From Malaya genurostris (Eukaryota; Arthropoda; Insecta; Diptera; Culicidae): 64,000 bases of DNA. The stretch is from positions 30,922,971 through 30,986,970 of the forward strand of contig NC_080572.1 of NCBI RefSeq assembly GCF_030247185.1, written 5' to 3'. Below are positions 35,470 through 48,245 of the stretch, one piece after another; positions within the stretch are counted from its first letter, which is position 1; every line of letters begins with the position of its first letter. The notes under the pieces were generated by a model. It saw nothing but the letters and a program-made list of their open reading frames with translations. It was not told the origin of the DNA and searched no databases. The translations under genes were made by a program, and so were the position numbers.

Positions 35470-36774
35470 TTATCGAAGATACTGATTGAGTAGTGTGTCC
35501 GATGTATCTGATTCTTCGCCAGAATAGTCCATTTTAGTGAGGTCGTGTGTTGTAACGGCAGTTTTCTTTGGTGGTGGACTAGGGTCGGGCGATATAACGG
35601 GTTGGCTATGCTTCGGTGGACGACCTCGGCCTCGCTTGGACTCTTGAATGGCTGGAGAGTTGGTTCTTGATCGGGTCATAGGAGCAGATGTGGAAGGCGT
35701 TGTGTTTTGTTCGCTATTGTGAAATACATTTTCACAACTAGCATTATGCGATCGTTCGTCGATTATTCGTTGCTTCAATTGTTGGATGAAAACTGCCATT
35801 GCCTTCATTTTTTCATCCTTCTGCTTGATCTCTTCTCGCATTTGTGCTATATTCGCATCCTTTGTTTTAACGGCCGTTTCCAGTTCTTTCAACCTTCTTT
35901 CGAATTCGCTATATCGTACTGCCGTTTGAGCATAGCTACCACTTGCTTGAAGCTCAGCTCGTTTTCTTGCCTCCGGGAATGATATATTATCACGTACTTT
36001 GATTTTGATGACTTCCACCTCCTTCTTGTATACTGGGCACTGGCGACTGGCGGGTCGATGATCGCCTTTACAGTTTCGGCATTGGGAAGCCTCATTGCAC
36101 TCCTCTTCTCCATGATAATCGCCAGAGCAATTGAAGCAGCGCTGTGGTCCAGGGCATCTGACACGAGTGTGGCCATAGTTAAAACAATTGTAGCACAGCA
36201 TGGGATTCGGGAAATATGGTCGGGTAGGGATATAGAGCAAACCGATCTTAATATATTCCGGGTACGTGGTTTTGCCAAACGTTAAGATCACTGCAGGTGT
36301 ATTCACCCTTTTTCCACCTTCGTTCCTGGTGATACGTTGCACACGGACAACACTGTCTTTTAACATTTCGCTCAAAATGTCTTTCTCATCCATGTGGATA
36401 ATGTCGTAGCAAGAGATGACGCATCGACTTACGTTCGAGTTCGGATGAGGAACTACTTCCACCTCAGTTTCGTCGTAGAGCTCGGTTAGTTTCAACAGTT
36501 TAGCAACTTGAGTAGGATCTCGAATTGCCAGAGTGTATTTTGTACCTTGTGCTTCGGATTTTGCATTTTCAATCGGCCCACCAGCACAAGCTTCTACAGA
36601 TTTCCCAATGATAAATGGATTTTTTGGAAGTGGAGCACCATTTTTTCCGGTCAACTGAAGGAACGTTAACTCACCAAATTTGTTTGTAGGGTCCATGTAC
36701 GCCGGTAATCTACGTCCGACAGACCCACCCGGGTCATCGGCCATGATCTTATATTCACAGATGGCAACGGTCAC
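35470..36774 (-). CDS. I-clade LINE ORF1 (gag-like) with three CCHC knuckles and AT-hook
   Basis: Intact 434-codon frame. The start may be Met11 (MADDPGG) rather than Met1. Residues about 75-175 (KYTLAIRD... to PAVILTFG) look like an RNA-binding fold typical of such ORF1 proteins (inferred). Zinc knuckles: CYNCFNYGHTRVRC (194-207), CFNCSGDYHGEEEC (213-226), CRNCKGDHRPASRQC (232-246). A coiled coil follows (about 289-341, FERRLKELETAVKTK...), probably for oligomerisation. The C-terminal part is disordered and contains KRGRGRPPKH (about 380-389), an AT-hook core that binds the minor groove of AT-rich DNA. Expected role: RNA binding and RNP assembly, with possible contact to target DNA. Confidence 0.9.
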   Translation of the reverse strand: MTVAICEYKIMADDPGGSVGRRLPAYMDPTNKFGELTFLQLTGKNGAPLPKNPFIIGKSVEACAGGPIENAKSEAQGTKYTLAIRDPTQVAKLLKLTELYDETEVEVVPHPNSNVSRCVISCYDIIHMDEKDILSEMLKDSVVRVQRITRNEGGKRVNTPAVILTFGKTTYPEYIKIGLLYIPTRPYFPNPMLCYNCFNYGHTRVRCPGPQRCFNCSGDYHGEEECNEASQCRNCKGDHRPASRQCPVYKKEVEVIKIKVRDNISFPEARKRAELQASGSYAQTAVRYSEFERRLKELETAVKTKDANIAQMREEIKQKDEKMKAMAVFIQQLKQRIIDERSHNASCENVFHNSEQNTTPSTSAPMTRSRTNSPAIQESKRGRGRPPKHSQPVISPDPSPPPKKTAVTTHDLTKMDYSGEESDTSDTLLNQYLR

Positions 36775-39050
<2,276 letters not shown>

Positions 39051-39189
39051 GCTACGGCTGCTGATTCATGGTGTTTTGCTTGACTTACATATGCAGAAGT
39101 AACAGAAACGCAGCATGAGATAGCAAGAATAGGTTTAACTACGTTCAAAACTGTTCCAATTTGTAGGTTATATTTGTTGGTAGTTAACT

Positions 39190-39535
39190 AACCAACTTCG
39201 GCTATTCCGTTTATTTGAATCCGGTTTCGGAAGAATTGGAAAAGTGTGATCAAAAACTGCAAAAATTATCTCACTCACTTTTCTTGGAGATGGCCAAATC
39301 GATTTTCACAAACTTATAGGTTCAAAAGAAAAGTCTTACAGTTTCATACGGAATTCCTTAGTTTGTTGTGGATACAACTTAAACAGGATTTATAGAGTTT
39401 GTGAGATTAGATCCGAACAAATTATCCTATTTCTATTCAATAAACAGTTGTTTTTGCGAATTTCACGGTTATGTTTATGATGTAATGAGTAATATGAGAA
39501 AGGCATCATTACACCACTAGGTGGATTAAAATAGG
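39190..39535 (+). mobile_element. GCCTTTCT repeat, right part
   Basis: One module (tttgaatccggtttcgg; gatggccaaatcgattttca; caaacttataggttcaa) followed by the full right end (atgagaaaggcatcattaca, caccactaggtgg, attaaaatagg). The left half is absent and may be the copy at 27732-28690, pushed away by the AAT/LINE block. Confidence 0.7.
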
Positions 39536-40599
39536 TTTTTTCAATTCCATTCGATTTTAGTGTAAATAACACAAAAAATTTAACTACGTTCATACGCAAA
39601 AGCATATGAGACCATCTGAGTATATTCTGAGACTACGGAAATCCGTAAGAGATATTCCAAGATCCAAGAACTTCTTACAATATTTTCCTCAGATACTACA
39701 CTGTGCTACAGCAAGAACTGCAACGGTTAATAACTATTTTTTGTTTGCTGTTCATATTTTTAGAACTACACATTACTTACATGTCTATTGATAGCTGTTC
39801 CATGTATGTCCTCAATAGTCCAAGAACTTCATTAAAAACAGCTCTTAAGATCTTCACGAGCAATCAGTAGTTTATGAATATCTTTTCAGTGCTGTTCAGA
39901 GTCATTGAGCTACATACTGCTTATTAGTCTATTTTGATTCGATCCAGGAACGACTGTGAACGTTTCAAAAACATCAGTGAAAACAGATCTTAGGATCAAC
40001 ACGAGCAATCAGCAGCTTATGTATAATTTTGCGCATAGTCATAAAGCAACATAGTGCTTACTTGTCTATTCTGATCTGTTTCGTTGGTAGACCAGGACTT
40101 AAAAGTTATGCAAAAGTCAGTAGTCACGCGTTCATATACTGATTTTTTCCAGAGAATTCTTGGATGCTTCCATTCTTAACGGTATTCTATGAAACCAAAC
40201 AATTCCGTAACGTACATTTCATAAAATTCAATTCACTAAAGCAAGTTCGATTGTTTTGTATACGTATGAATAAAAATTTCCGTAAATTAAATAGATAATC
40301 ACGTTATTTCAAATAAATCGCATAGATTGTGTTTTTAGTGTATCGAATTAATAAAGAGACTTGTTTCAGATGCGTGAATTAATTTTGTTTAATTTGACAA
40401 CATATGAATAAGAAAAACAGTCTGTTTTTGGTGATGCCTTTCTTATATAGAAAAAAAGTCACTCGAAAATTCGACTTGTGAAAATTGGTTCTACTAGAGG
40501 TGCATTTTCGATCAGGTACGGGTCGAGTACAGGTTTGAAAAAATGCTTACCCGACCATCTCTAGTGCGAAGAGGTGCGAAGGTGCAGGGTGCAAAGGTG
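39536..40599. other. Intergenic, no supported gene
   Basis: AT-rich. A loosely repeated phrase (ttcattaaaaacagctcttaag at 39829; agtgaaaacagatcttagga at 39977) suggests an old tandem duplication of about 150 bp. A GCCTTTCT-like left end fragment occurs at about 40434-40480, and a run of ggtgcgaagg/ggtgcaaagg near 40560-40605. Confidence 0.4.
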
Positions 40600-40845
40600 C
40601 TAAGGCAAAGCAAAGCAGTCTTGGCATTACATTCCTTTTGTGGAATTTGGCCTTTCTGTTTCAACAGACTTCGCAGCCGATTCATATAGCGTACAGAATC
40701 ATTGCATGGCTAGTACTATGGATCCTACTGACGCTAAGAATCCTTCCTGGTCGGGGCTCGAACATACGACAACTGGCTTGTAAGACCAGCGTGGCTATGG
40801 CTGAGCTGCACATGCACACAGCTCGGATCGGTCGGATCGGCCTAA
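40600..40845 (-). mobile_element. tRNA-derived SINE
   Basis: On the minus strand a tRNA-like head (catgtgcagctcagccatag; cgctggtcttacaagccag; B-box-like tgttcgagcccc) is followed by a body (aggattcttagcgtcag, atccatagtactagccatg) and a tail region (aacagaaaggccaaattcca). The anticodon-stem-like ctggt...gccag and the B box support a tRNA-related RNA polymerase III origin. Similar in kind to Feilai-type SINEs of Aedes; the exact family is not asserted. Ends approximate. Confidence 0.6.
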
Positions 40846-41129
40846 TGCGGATAGACTATTATATTCAGTTTGGTTTCTGTATAAATAAAGGGACGAATGT
40901 TTGCCTTGCATTGCTTTCGCTCAAAAACAACAAATGGCATCTGTATTTTTGAACACAAAATGAGCTTTTGATTCTGTTTCCATTGATGTTCTTTCAGACA
41001 AACTCCACCAACATAGACTTCCATTGGTTATAAATAAATATTTGCACAACCTTTTGTCAGAGAAGCGCAGGCATTTGTCGCATCGTGATTTGGCAACATT
41101 CAGAATTACCTACATGGGTCTTCCGCAAG

Positions 41130-42791
41130 CAGAGATGCCATTTTCACAGATTTATCTGTATTATACAGATTTTTGAATACGCATACAGATTTAATACAGA
41201 GTACAGATATTATACAGATTTTCTAAATTTTATACAGATTTAAGGTAGCGCTTCGCCGTGGTCAGGTCGAAGCGAGACAACTCACTGCTTCCTCTTGCTT
41301 TGTCGCCGAAATTTCACCCTAAATTGCAAATTTCTCCAATACTAACCCGATTCACGAAAAATCAAAAACATACAATTGTAGGTAAATGATTTTACTATGC
41401 ATTTGGCGAAAAATATCAGTTAGAAAGCTTTTCTTTCGCGAGATTTCGTGCGAGTTTTGGTAAACATTTTGTTTTATTTTTTCCTTTTCTCGCTATAAAC
41501 AACTCGCATATGTAGGGATGTGCTACGTTTTCAACAAAGCGTCAAAGCTAGTAACGATGAAAATCATTACTGATTTCTCGTTCTATTGAAACATGAATAG
41601 TAATTATTTTACAAAGTAGTAACACTTACTTACATTTTCTACCCATCTATATTCAACGTTTACGCAGAGAGAACGAAAAACGAAAACAATAGAAATGTTG
41701 TTAGCGTCTACCGCATGCGGCCTTTTACACACCCCAATGCATGCGTTGACATTGTGTGCGTGCGAAAGAATAAGGAAAAACTCATTTATTTTTATAACTC
41801 GCACGAAATCTTTCGATAAAAACGTTTATCAGGCACAATTTATATACGAATCGATAGAAAAAATTATTATCTAGAATCGTATGTTCTTGGAATTTCCGTT
41901 TTCTTTCCCGTTTTATCACAATTTTGGGTAAAGTGCGTGAAACCCCGGGATAGGCAGCGAACTCCCGTGACCACGGCGAAGCGCTACCTTAAACAGATTT
42001 CACAAAAAGTAAGAAAGAAAAAATCAAACTATCTCGCCTGAGCTATCTATTAGTTTCTATTTCTTCGCGTTTCGTCTTCGGCTTGTCAGTGCTTAAAGCA
42101 GTTCCAACTGAACTGCCATCTCGCGCCTAGCAGATCAATCTATACCGCTAAGCATACGTAAAGTTGGCACTATTTATGCAATCCTCAAATGATATTGAAC
42201 AAGTGCGATATTATTTCTGTCGTCTCAGGCGTAAACGAGTGACGGCTAATTACTGGCCGTCGCAAAATGTGAACATTTAGGGGTTTTGTTGGTTTGTGCG
42301 AAAAGCACATATATTGTTTCTATTTTTTCGCGTCAGTGCTTAAGGAAATTCACAGTTTCTGCTCAAACCAATAAAAACTCCTAAATATATCTAATAGTAT
42401 TTGATTGCAGTGACGAGATAGAAATTTATCAATGTATAATTTGAAACCATTTTGAACTGATGATGTTAAAGGAAGTCATGGCATCACGAAACTTTGTCAG
42501 ACTGAGTGTTGTATGACCTGACTTGATGTTGAATATTGGACTTTGGATTCCATGTCAACTTATAAAGTCAACGTTTTCAAACTATTAAATTTCGTCGATG
42601 AATTGTAAGCGCGGCAATGACTTACGAAGATATGAAGAATGAATGCTCATTAAATCTGTTATTCTTCAATCATAATCTATTGGAATAACATCTTCTAGCA
42701 TAATTCTATTGTAGAAATTTCATTTTATTAATGAATACAGATTTTTCCGCAAAGCAATACAGATTTTCTATGAAAATATCTGGCATCTCTG
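41130..42791. mobile_element. hAT-type element with CAGAGATGCCA ends inserted in an RT gene
   Basis: TIRs CAGAGATGCCA (41130-41140) and TGGCATCTCTG (42781-42791). The flanking octamers tccgcaag (41122-41129) and cccgcaag (42792-42799) differ by one base and fit an 8-bp hAT TSD. The subterminal regions repeat 'atacagattt' many times at both ends. It interrupts the GLPQ/GS codons of the LINE remnant. No transposase is readable. It contains a younger TTAA element. Confidence 0.8.
41244..41988. mobile_element. 745-bp TTAA element (piggyBac-type MITE) nested in the hAT element
   Basis: Perfect TIRs of at least 18 bp, GGTAGCGCTTCGCCGTGG..., with TTAA on both sides (41240-41243 and 41989-41992). 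TTAA duplication is the mark of piggyBac-type insertion. The interior has no protein-like ORF. The flanking sequence is the cagattt-rich subterminal tract of the hAT element, proving nesting. Confidence 0.82.
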
Positions 42792-43316
42792 CCCGCAAGG
42801 CTCATGCCTCAGTCCTCTGAAATATTTAAGTGAACGGTAACATCTAGTAACCTCCTGCACACTAAGGCAATTGAACAATCCAATCAGCGTGGTCACCACG
42901 AGATAGCGTTATGGTGATTGTTTTGACATATCCCATGTATTTAGAAAATTTTTGACGAATTTTTCAATTTACTTGAGTTTGAAAGAATGAAGATGGCAAA
43001 ACCTTACAAATATGGGTAAGAAAAACGATTATTCACGTGTTATCATCAAACATATGATTTCAAATTGTCCTATACTCTTGCCAATCCTGGATTAAATTTG
43101 AAATTTTCAGTTCACCTGCAGATTTGATTTAGATGATAAAACATGAGTAAATAGACTAGTCATAAAACTTTTGATCATAATTTATCAATTAATCTCAAAA
43201 TCCAACCCAAAAAACAAAGAATATCCCAAATATGAAAACAGTACCCAACCTCACTTCTTCGAATTTGGTATTTCATGTTACGATTTCTCCATAAATATCA
43301 ATCAAACACACCACGG

Positions 43317-43472
43317 GGGAGCGGGTATAGCGTGATGGGTAAGTCGATGCCTTTCACGCAGCCCGTCTGGGTTCGATTCCCAACCCCCACACATAGGGTC
43401 AGAAAGTTTTTCTGGTCCGAAGAGGCGAATGACCTTAAGGTTAAAACCTCTATAATCCGAACAAAAAAAAAA
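43317..43472 (+). mobile_element. tRNA-derived SINE with 15-bp TSD
   Basis: 156 bp. tRNA-like head: A-box-like tatagcgtgatgggtaa, then a consensus B box GGGTTCGATTCCC (43370-43382), with ggggg/ccccc able to pair as an acceptor stem. The body contains gggtcagaaagtttttctgg and accttaaggttaaaacctc, followed by an A10 tail. Flanked by the 15-bp direct repeat TCAAACACACCACGG at 43302-43316 and 43473-43487. Transcription would be by RNA polymerase III, with mobilisation by a LINE. Confidence 0.85.
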
Positions 43473-45010
43473 TCAAACACACCACGGAAAGTTACTGAAT
43501 CATTAATGATCGATTTTTTTACCAAATTTTCACACGTTTTTGTATGTTAGTATTCGATTCATAAGAAAAAAACCCAAAATTTTGTTCAAACCTTTATGCA
43601 AAATCTGAAAATTATCACCATCGCTTAGTTCAAAGCTCGCCACTGTTAGCAATCACTCACTCCAATTATTTACCAATAATAATAACTAAAGCTATCATCT
43701 TTGAATCAGCACTGAAGAAATTACCGAATAAAGCAGGAATGATTCGCAATAATCGAAAGAGAAAGTAAACAAAGAGAATCTCTCATTGGTTCATACGTCG
43801 TTTTGAACATTCCATACAGATTTAATGAAAAGTTAGGAGTGAGTGAGTATGTGCATAGAAAATGATTTGTTTCCACCAAGCTTCATTTTCTTGGTTCATT
43901 GTACATTTCCAGTCATTCGGTCAATCACGAAGTACAACTACGGGCGATCTACTTCAACTTAGCTCAACTCAAAGCTGATCATCTGGAATATAAAGCACTT
44001 CCACTTGACATGCAAAGAACATCTAGCCGAGCCTTATTCGGGGCTAGACTGAAGCGTTCATGCATGTACTTAAAAAGAGATCGTTTCCACTGATTCTGCT
44101 ATTTTTTTAATAACGATTATTTGCACATTAGAAAAAAAACATTACAAGATATTTTAGAAAACTTGTTCATTGAACAGCTCGTTCATCTGGGTATCGAATC
44201 TCTGCGGAGAAAACAGAACTGTTCATCTTTTCAAGAAAGCATGATCCCGCTCAGCTTCAACTTCACATGATGGGAAGAATGATTGCCCAGGTTTTAACTT
44301 TCAAATACCTCATAGTGTGGTCTTATTCCAAATTCACGTGTGTGGACACATTGGGTATCTGATAACGAAATGTCAACAAAGAATAATAGGATCTTGGTGG
44401 GGTGCTCATTCGGAAGATCCAATAAAATTGTATCAGATAACGATACTTTCATTGATGGATTATGGATGCGTTTGCTTTCGATCATCTGCAAACTCTGTTG
44501 TTATTAAATTAGAGGTAATTTAGTATCGTTGTTTGGGTATTGTCTTAGGTTGCATGCATTCGACACATACAATGAGTTTTGAAGTTCTGGCGGGAGTTCT
44601 TCCATTGAAAGATCGCTTTTTGAAGCTTTTATCACACCTCATAATAAGGTGTGAGGTACAGAATAATTATTAAATTAAAATAGTTTGGGTCCCAGCTCAT
44701 TGCTCCATTCTGGGTAATGAGACAGCAGACATCCTGGGTGCTATTGAAGGTAAAATTTTCGAAAGACCTATTTCAACGAACTACAGAACACTTCTCAATT
44801 GGCAAGCGTAATGGGATATGATCTGGGTCAAGCATTGTTCAGATGTGAGTAAAGATTTTTTTCGTTTGTTGTCCAGACTTATGTCCAATCATTTCCCGTT
44901 TGACGCACATCTCCTTCGAATTGGACTCTCCGAGACTATTCATTGTTCATTGTGTTCACTGTCGTTTAGACATGCATGGAATAGCGTAATATCAGGTCTC
45001 AACTAATAAA

Positions 45011-45463
45011 TTCTTTGCGTAACCAAGGTAGACTATCCAATACCCCAGTTCGCATACACTTCTTTATCATTTCATTCAAGACCATAGGAGATTCAATTTA
45101 GTTTTCATTTAATAAACCGAAAACAATGTTTTCGTTCGACACGTTAGTAAAGATGTGGTACTTCGGTACCAATTAAATAAGTGTTTTGCAAGTATCATTA
45201 ACTTTACGTTTGCTTAGCGGTTAAAGTTGAACTGTTTAAGTTTACACTTGGCAGTTAAATTTGAACTGCTCTGTACTGACGAGTCTAAGACGAAACCTAA
45301 AGAAAAGTAAAAACGATTATGTGCCCTAAGCACAAACATACGATAACCCTTAGTTAAACACTACTGATGTGACTATATTCGAAACATATAAGGTTTGAAA
45401 ACCCCAACATGTTATTTTAAATAGTTTGAATAAATAGAGATTTCAGTATGCATACGTATATTA
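45011..45463. other. Probable 3' region of the RNase H LINE, then spacer
   Basis: AT-rich; may include the 3' UTR of the LINE remnant (degenerate coding to about 45110). Similar lines ttaagtttacacttggcagt and gttaaagttgaactgttt near 45225-45270 form a short local repeat. Nothing else recognised. Confidence 0.35.
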
Positions 45464-45702
45464 ATGTTTTAAATTTTTTTTAATAACTATTTATTGGAAT
45501 ATGAGTTAAAATTAAATTATTAAGATTAAAATTGGGTGTTCAGTCACAAGTGGTGACTTTTCAGCCCTATTATATACATGACTTGGTTATTACCACGAGG
45601 ACATCATTTGCTTCCGCAATTCTGAAATATATGTGTAGGGAAAATTCTAAACCTACTTGTATTGTGTAATGGGGAAATATAACTTATGTACTAACTTACT
45701 AA

Positions 45703-47107
45703 CTAATACAGAGAGCGAATCGATTCAATTGAAGATTGCATCGATTTTTGTCGGGATTTGCTTATAATATTATGTGACATTACATCTAATGGTTCTATAT
45801 TTGTGAGTCTGTATAACTCATTTGTACTAAACCAGGGAAGACGCTTCAAAATCATTTTCAGAATTTTATTCTGAATCCTTTGAAGGGTTTTCTTCCTGGT
45901 GGAACTACAACTTGACCAAATTGGTACTGCATAAAGCAATGCTGGTCTAAAAATTTGTTTATAAATTAACAATTTGTTTTTTAGACAGAGCTTTCTGTTT
46001 ATAAGAGGATATAAACATTTAATATATTTATTACACTTTGCCTGAATTCCTTCAATGTGATCCTTGAAAGTAAGTTTTTTGTCATACGTTAAACCTAAGT
46101 ATTTAGCTTTATCAGACCATGTCAATTCCAAGCCATTCAATTTGAGAATGTGATTACTGTTTGGTTTAAGAAAAGAAGCTCTTGGCTTATGAGGAAAGAT
46201 AATTGATTGCGTTTTTGCTGCATTTGGTTTAATTTTCCATTTTGACAGATTTTAAGCTTCTTTGTAGGCGACTACAGATCACTCTTAGATTTCTACCTGT
46301 GGCTAACAGACTTGTGTCGTCACAGAATAGCGATTTCTGACAACCAACGGGTAGATTCGGAAGATCAGAAGTGAAAATATTATACAAGATTGGAGCTACG
46401 CTCGAACTCTGCGGAACACCGGCTCGTACGGGTAGCAATTCAGATTAACAATTCTGATAGCTAATCTGAAGAGTACGATCAGTTAAATAATTTTGAATCA
46501 TTTTGATCAAATAAATAGGAAACTGGAAATCAGACATTTTTGCTATTAAACCTTTGGGCCAAACACTGTCGAATGCTTTTTCTATGTCTAGAAGAGCAAC
46601 TCCAGTGGATAACCCAGAAGATTTATTTGCTTTAATCATGTTCGTTACTCTGACAAGTTGATGAGTAGTTGAATGTTCATGACGAAATCCAAACTGCACT
46701 GGTAAAAAAATTGAATTCTCTTTTATATGAGATATCATTCTCAACAAGATAATTTTTACAAAAGTTTACTGATAGAAGAAAGTAAGCTAACTTGATGTTT
46801 CTGCTGGGTTTTTATCAGGTTTGAGGATAGGAATTACTTTAGCGTTTTTCCATCTTTTTGGGAAGGAAGCTAATGAAAAACACTTTTTGAAAATTTTAAC
46901 CAGGCGTCTCAAGGCAACATCGGGAAAAATTTTAATAAGAATATTAAAAATTCCATCATTACCAGGAGGCCTTCATGTTTTTAAGTTTCCTAATGATTGA
47001 TTTAATTTCATCAAAATTCGTCTCAATAATGTCATCTTGTGATAACACTTGGGTTGAAATATGATCATATTTCAGTGAGACTTCATTTTCAATAGGACTC
47101 ACAACGT
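45703..47107 (-). pseudogene. Jockey copy C reverse transcriptase
   Basis: RT domain of ORF2, in three frames. 46445-46747: FLPVQFGFRHEHSTTHQL, LLDIEKAFDSVWPKGLIA (motif A, Asp kept), ending at a stop where copy B has NCKSE. 46229-46438: RAGVPQSSSVAPILYNIF and KSLFCDDTSLLATG with both Asp of the FxDD box. 45703-46140: LNGLELTWSDKAKYLGLTYD, the thumb, and a C-terminal PLLYAVPIW segment. No RNase H follows, as expected in the Jockey clade. Between 46750 and 47100 the sequence is RT-proximal but broken. Confidence 0.83.
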
Positions 47108-48245
47108 TCAAATTGAAATTGTGGACACTCTCGAACTGCTGCGCAAGTTTTTGAGCTTTTTCACCATTTGTAAGAAGTATTTGATTTCCTTCCTTGAGAG
47201 CAGGAATTGAATTCTGAGGACCTTAGAAAGTTTCCAGAAAGGTTTAGAATATGGCTTAATTTGTTCAACTTCTTTAGCGAAATTTTCATTTCGCAAAAGA
47301 GTAAATCTATGTTTAATTTCTTTTTGTAAATCCATAACTATGTTTTTCATAGCAGGATCACGAGAACGTTGATATTGTCGTCGACGAACATTCTTCAACC
47401 GAATGAGCAGTTGAAGATTGTCATCGATGATAGGAGAATTTAATTTAGTTTGAGCTTTGGGAACTGAAAGATTTCTAGCTTCGATAATATAATGATTCAA
47501 ATTATCAATTGCTGTGTCAATGTCCGCAGAATTTTCTAAAATAGTTTCATGATCCACATGATTTTCAATGTGAGATCTGTAATCCAACCAATTAGCTTTA
47601 TGATAGTTGAATATTGAACTAATTGAATTAATTAAAGCTTCGTTGGAAAGTCTGAATGTTACAGGAAGATGATCTGAGTCAAAGTCAGCATGTGTAATCG
47701 GTTCACTACAAATGTGACTTTGATCTGTTCGAACCAGATCAATTGTAGAGGGATTTTTCACCGAAGAGAAGCAAGTCGGATTACTGGGATGAAGAACTGT
47801 GAAGTAACCAGCTGAGAGTTGATTATGAAGTATTTTACCATTACTGTTATTTTGCCTACAATTCCACTGGACATGCTTAGCATTTAAGTCCCCTATTACG
47901 AAAAATTGGAATGGCAAACATGCTTCAGCGATGAAATAAATTCCATGAATGGTTTCAACTTCGATTCCCAAGCTTTCAATAACTTTAGTATTGAAAGAAG
48001 GTAAAATTCGATGTTTAATTTGCCGTTGGACAAAAATGGCAACTCCACCACCCATTCCAGTAAATCTGTAAAATCGATGAACCACGTAATGTGGATTACT
48101 TTTCAATTTGACATTTGGTTTAAGAAAAGTTTCTGTCACAATGGCAATATGAATTTTGTGAACTTTGAGAAAATTATAAAATTCATCTTCACTCGATTTT
48201 AAAGATCGAGTATACCAAAATATTCAAATAATTATTTAACATCAC
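47108..48245 (-). pseudogene. Jockey copy C endonuclease domain
   Basis: Endonuclease part of ORF2, better preserved around the active site than in copy A: TETF, MGGGVAIF, VIGDLNAKHVQWNC, DLVRTDQSH and SDHLPVTFRL. A 66-bp in-frame deletion relative to copy A (between PFQ and FFVIGD) removes 22 residues. Near 47216 a deletion shifts the frame ahead of the RT linker. The ORF2 start ATG (48243-48245 region) again precedes the ORF1 stop by a few bases, preserving the overlap seen in copy A. Confidence 0.8.

Larger units (their letters stand above)
40850..45010 (+). pseudogene. RNase H-bearing LINE remnant in three pieces
   Basis: Piece 1 (about 40850-41129): IQFGFCINKGTNVCLALLS, then QMASVFLNTK, AFDSVSIDVLSDKLHQ and ITYMGLPQ, i.e. 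RT from before motif A up to motif B. Piece 2 (42800-42822): GSCLSPL, the continuation of the same motif. Piece 3 (about 44225-45005): KHDPAQLQLHMMGRMIAQVL, GYLITKCQQRI, GSWWGAHSEDPIKLY, LSLMDYGCVCFRS, then the RNase H end IVWVPAHCSILGNETADILG and RLMSNHFPFDAHLLRIGL. A hAT-type element splits pieces 1 and 2, and about 1.4 kb with a SINE separates 2 and 3. Several stops and shifts; non-functional. RT and RNase H assignment is firm; clade not resolved. Confidence 0.72.

Noticed and set aside
41604..41804. Small minus-strand frame inside the TTAA element
   Set aside because: No recognisable motif; low complexity context in a MITE.
43317..43390. Functional tRNA gene
   Set aside because: It continues into a non-tRNA body and an A tail and is flanked by a 15-bp TSD; it is a SINE.
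43899..44093. Short plus-strand frame (HSVNHEVQLRAIYFNLAQL...) as a gene
   Set aside because: Lies inside a broken LINE region without recognisable domain; evidence too weak to call.
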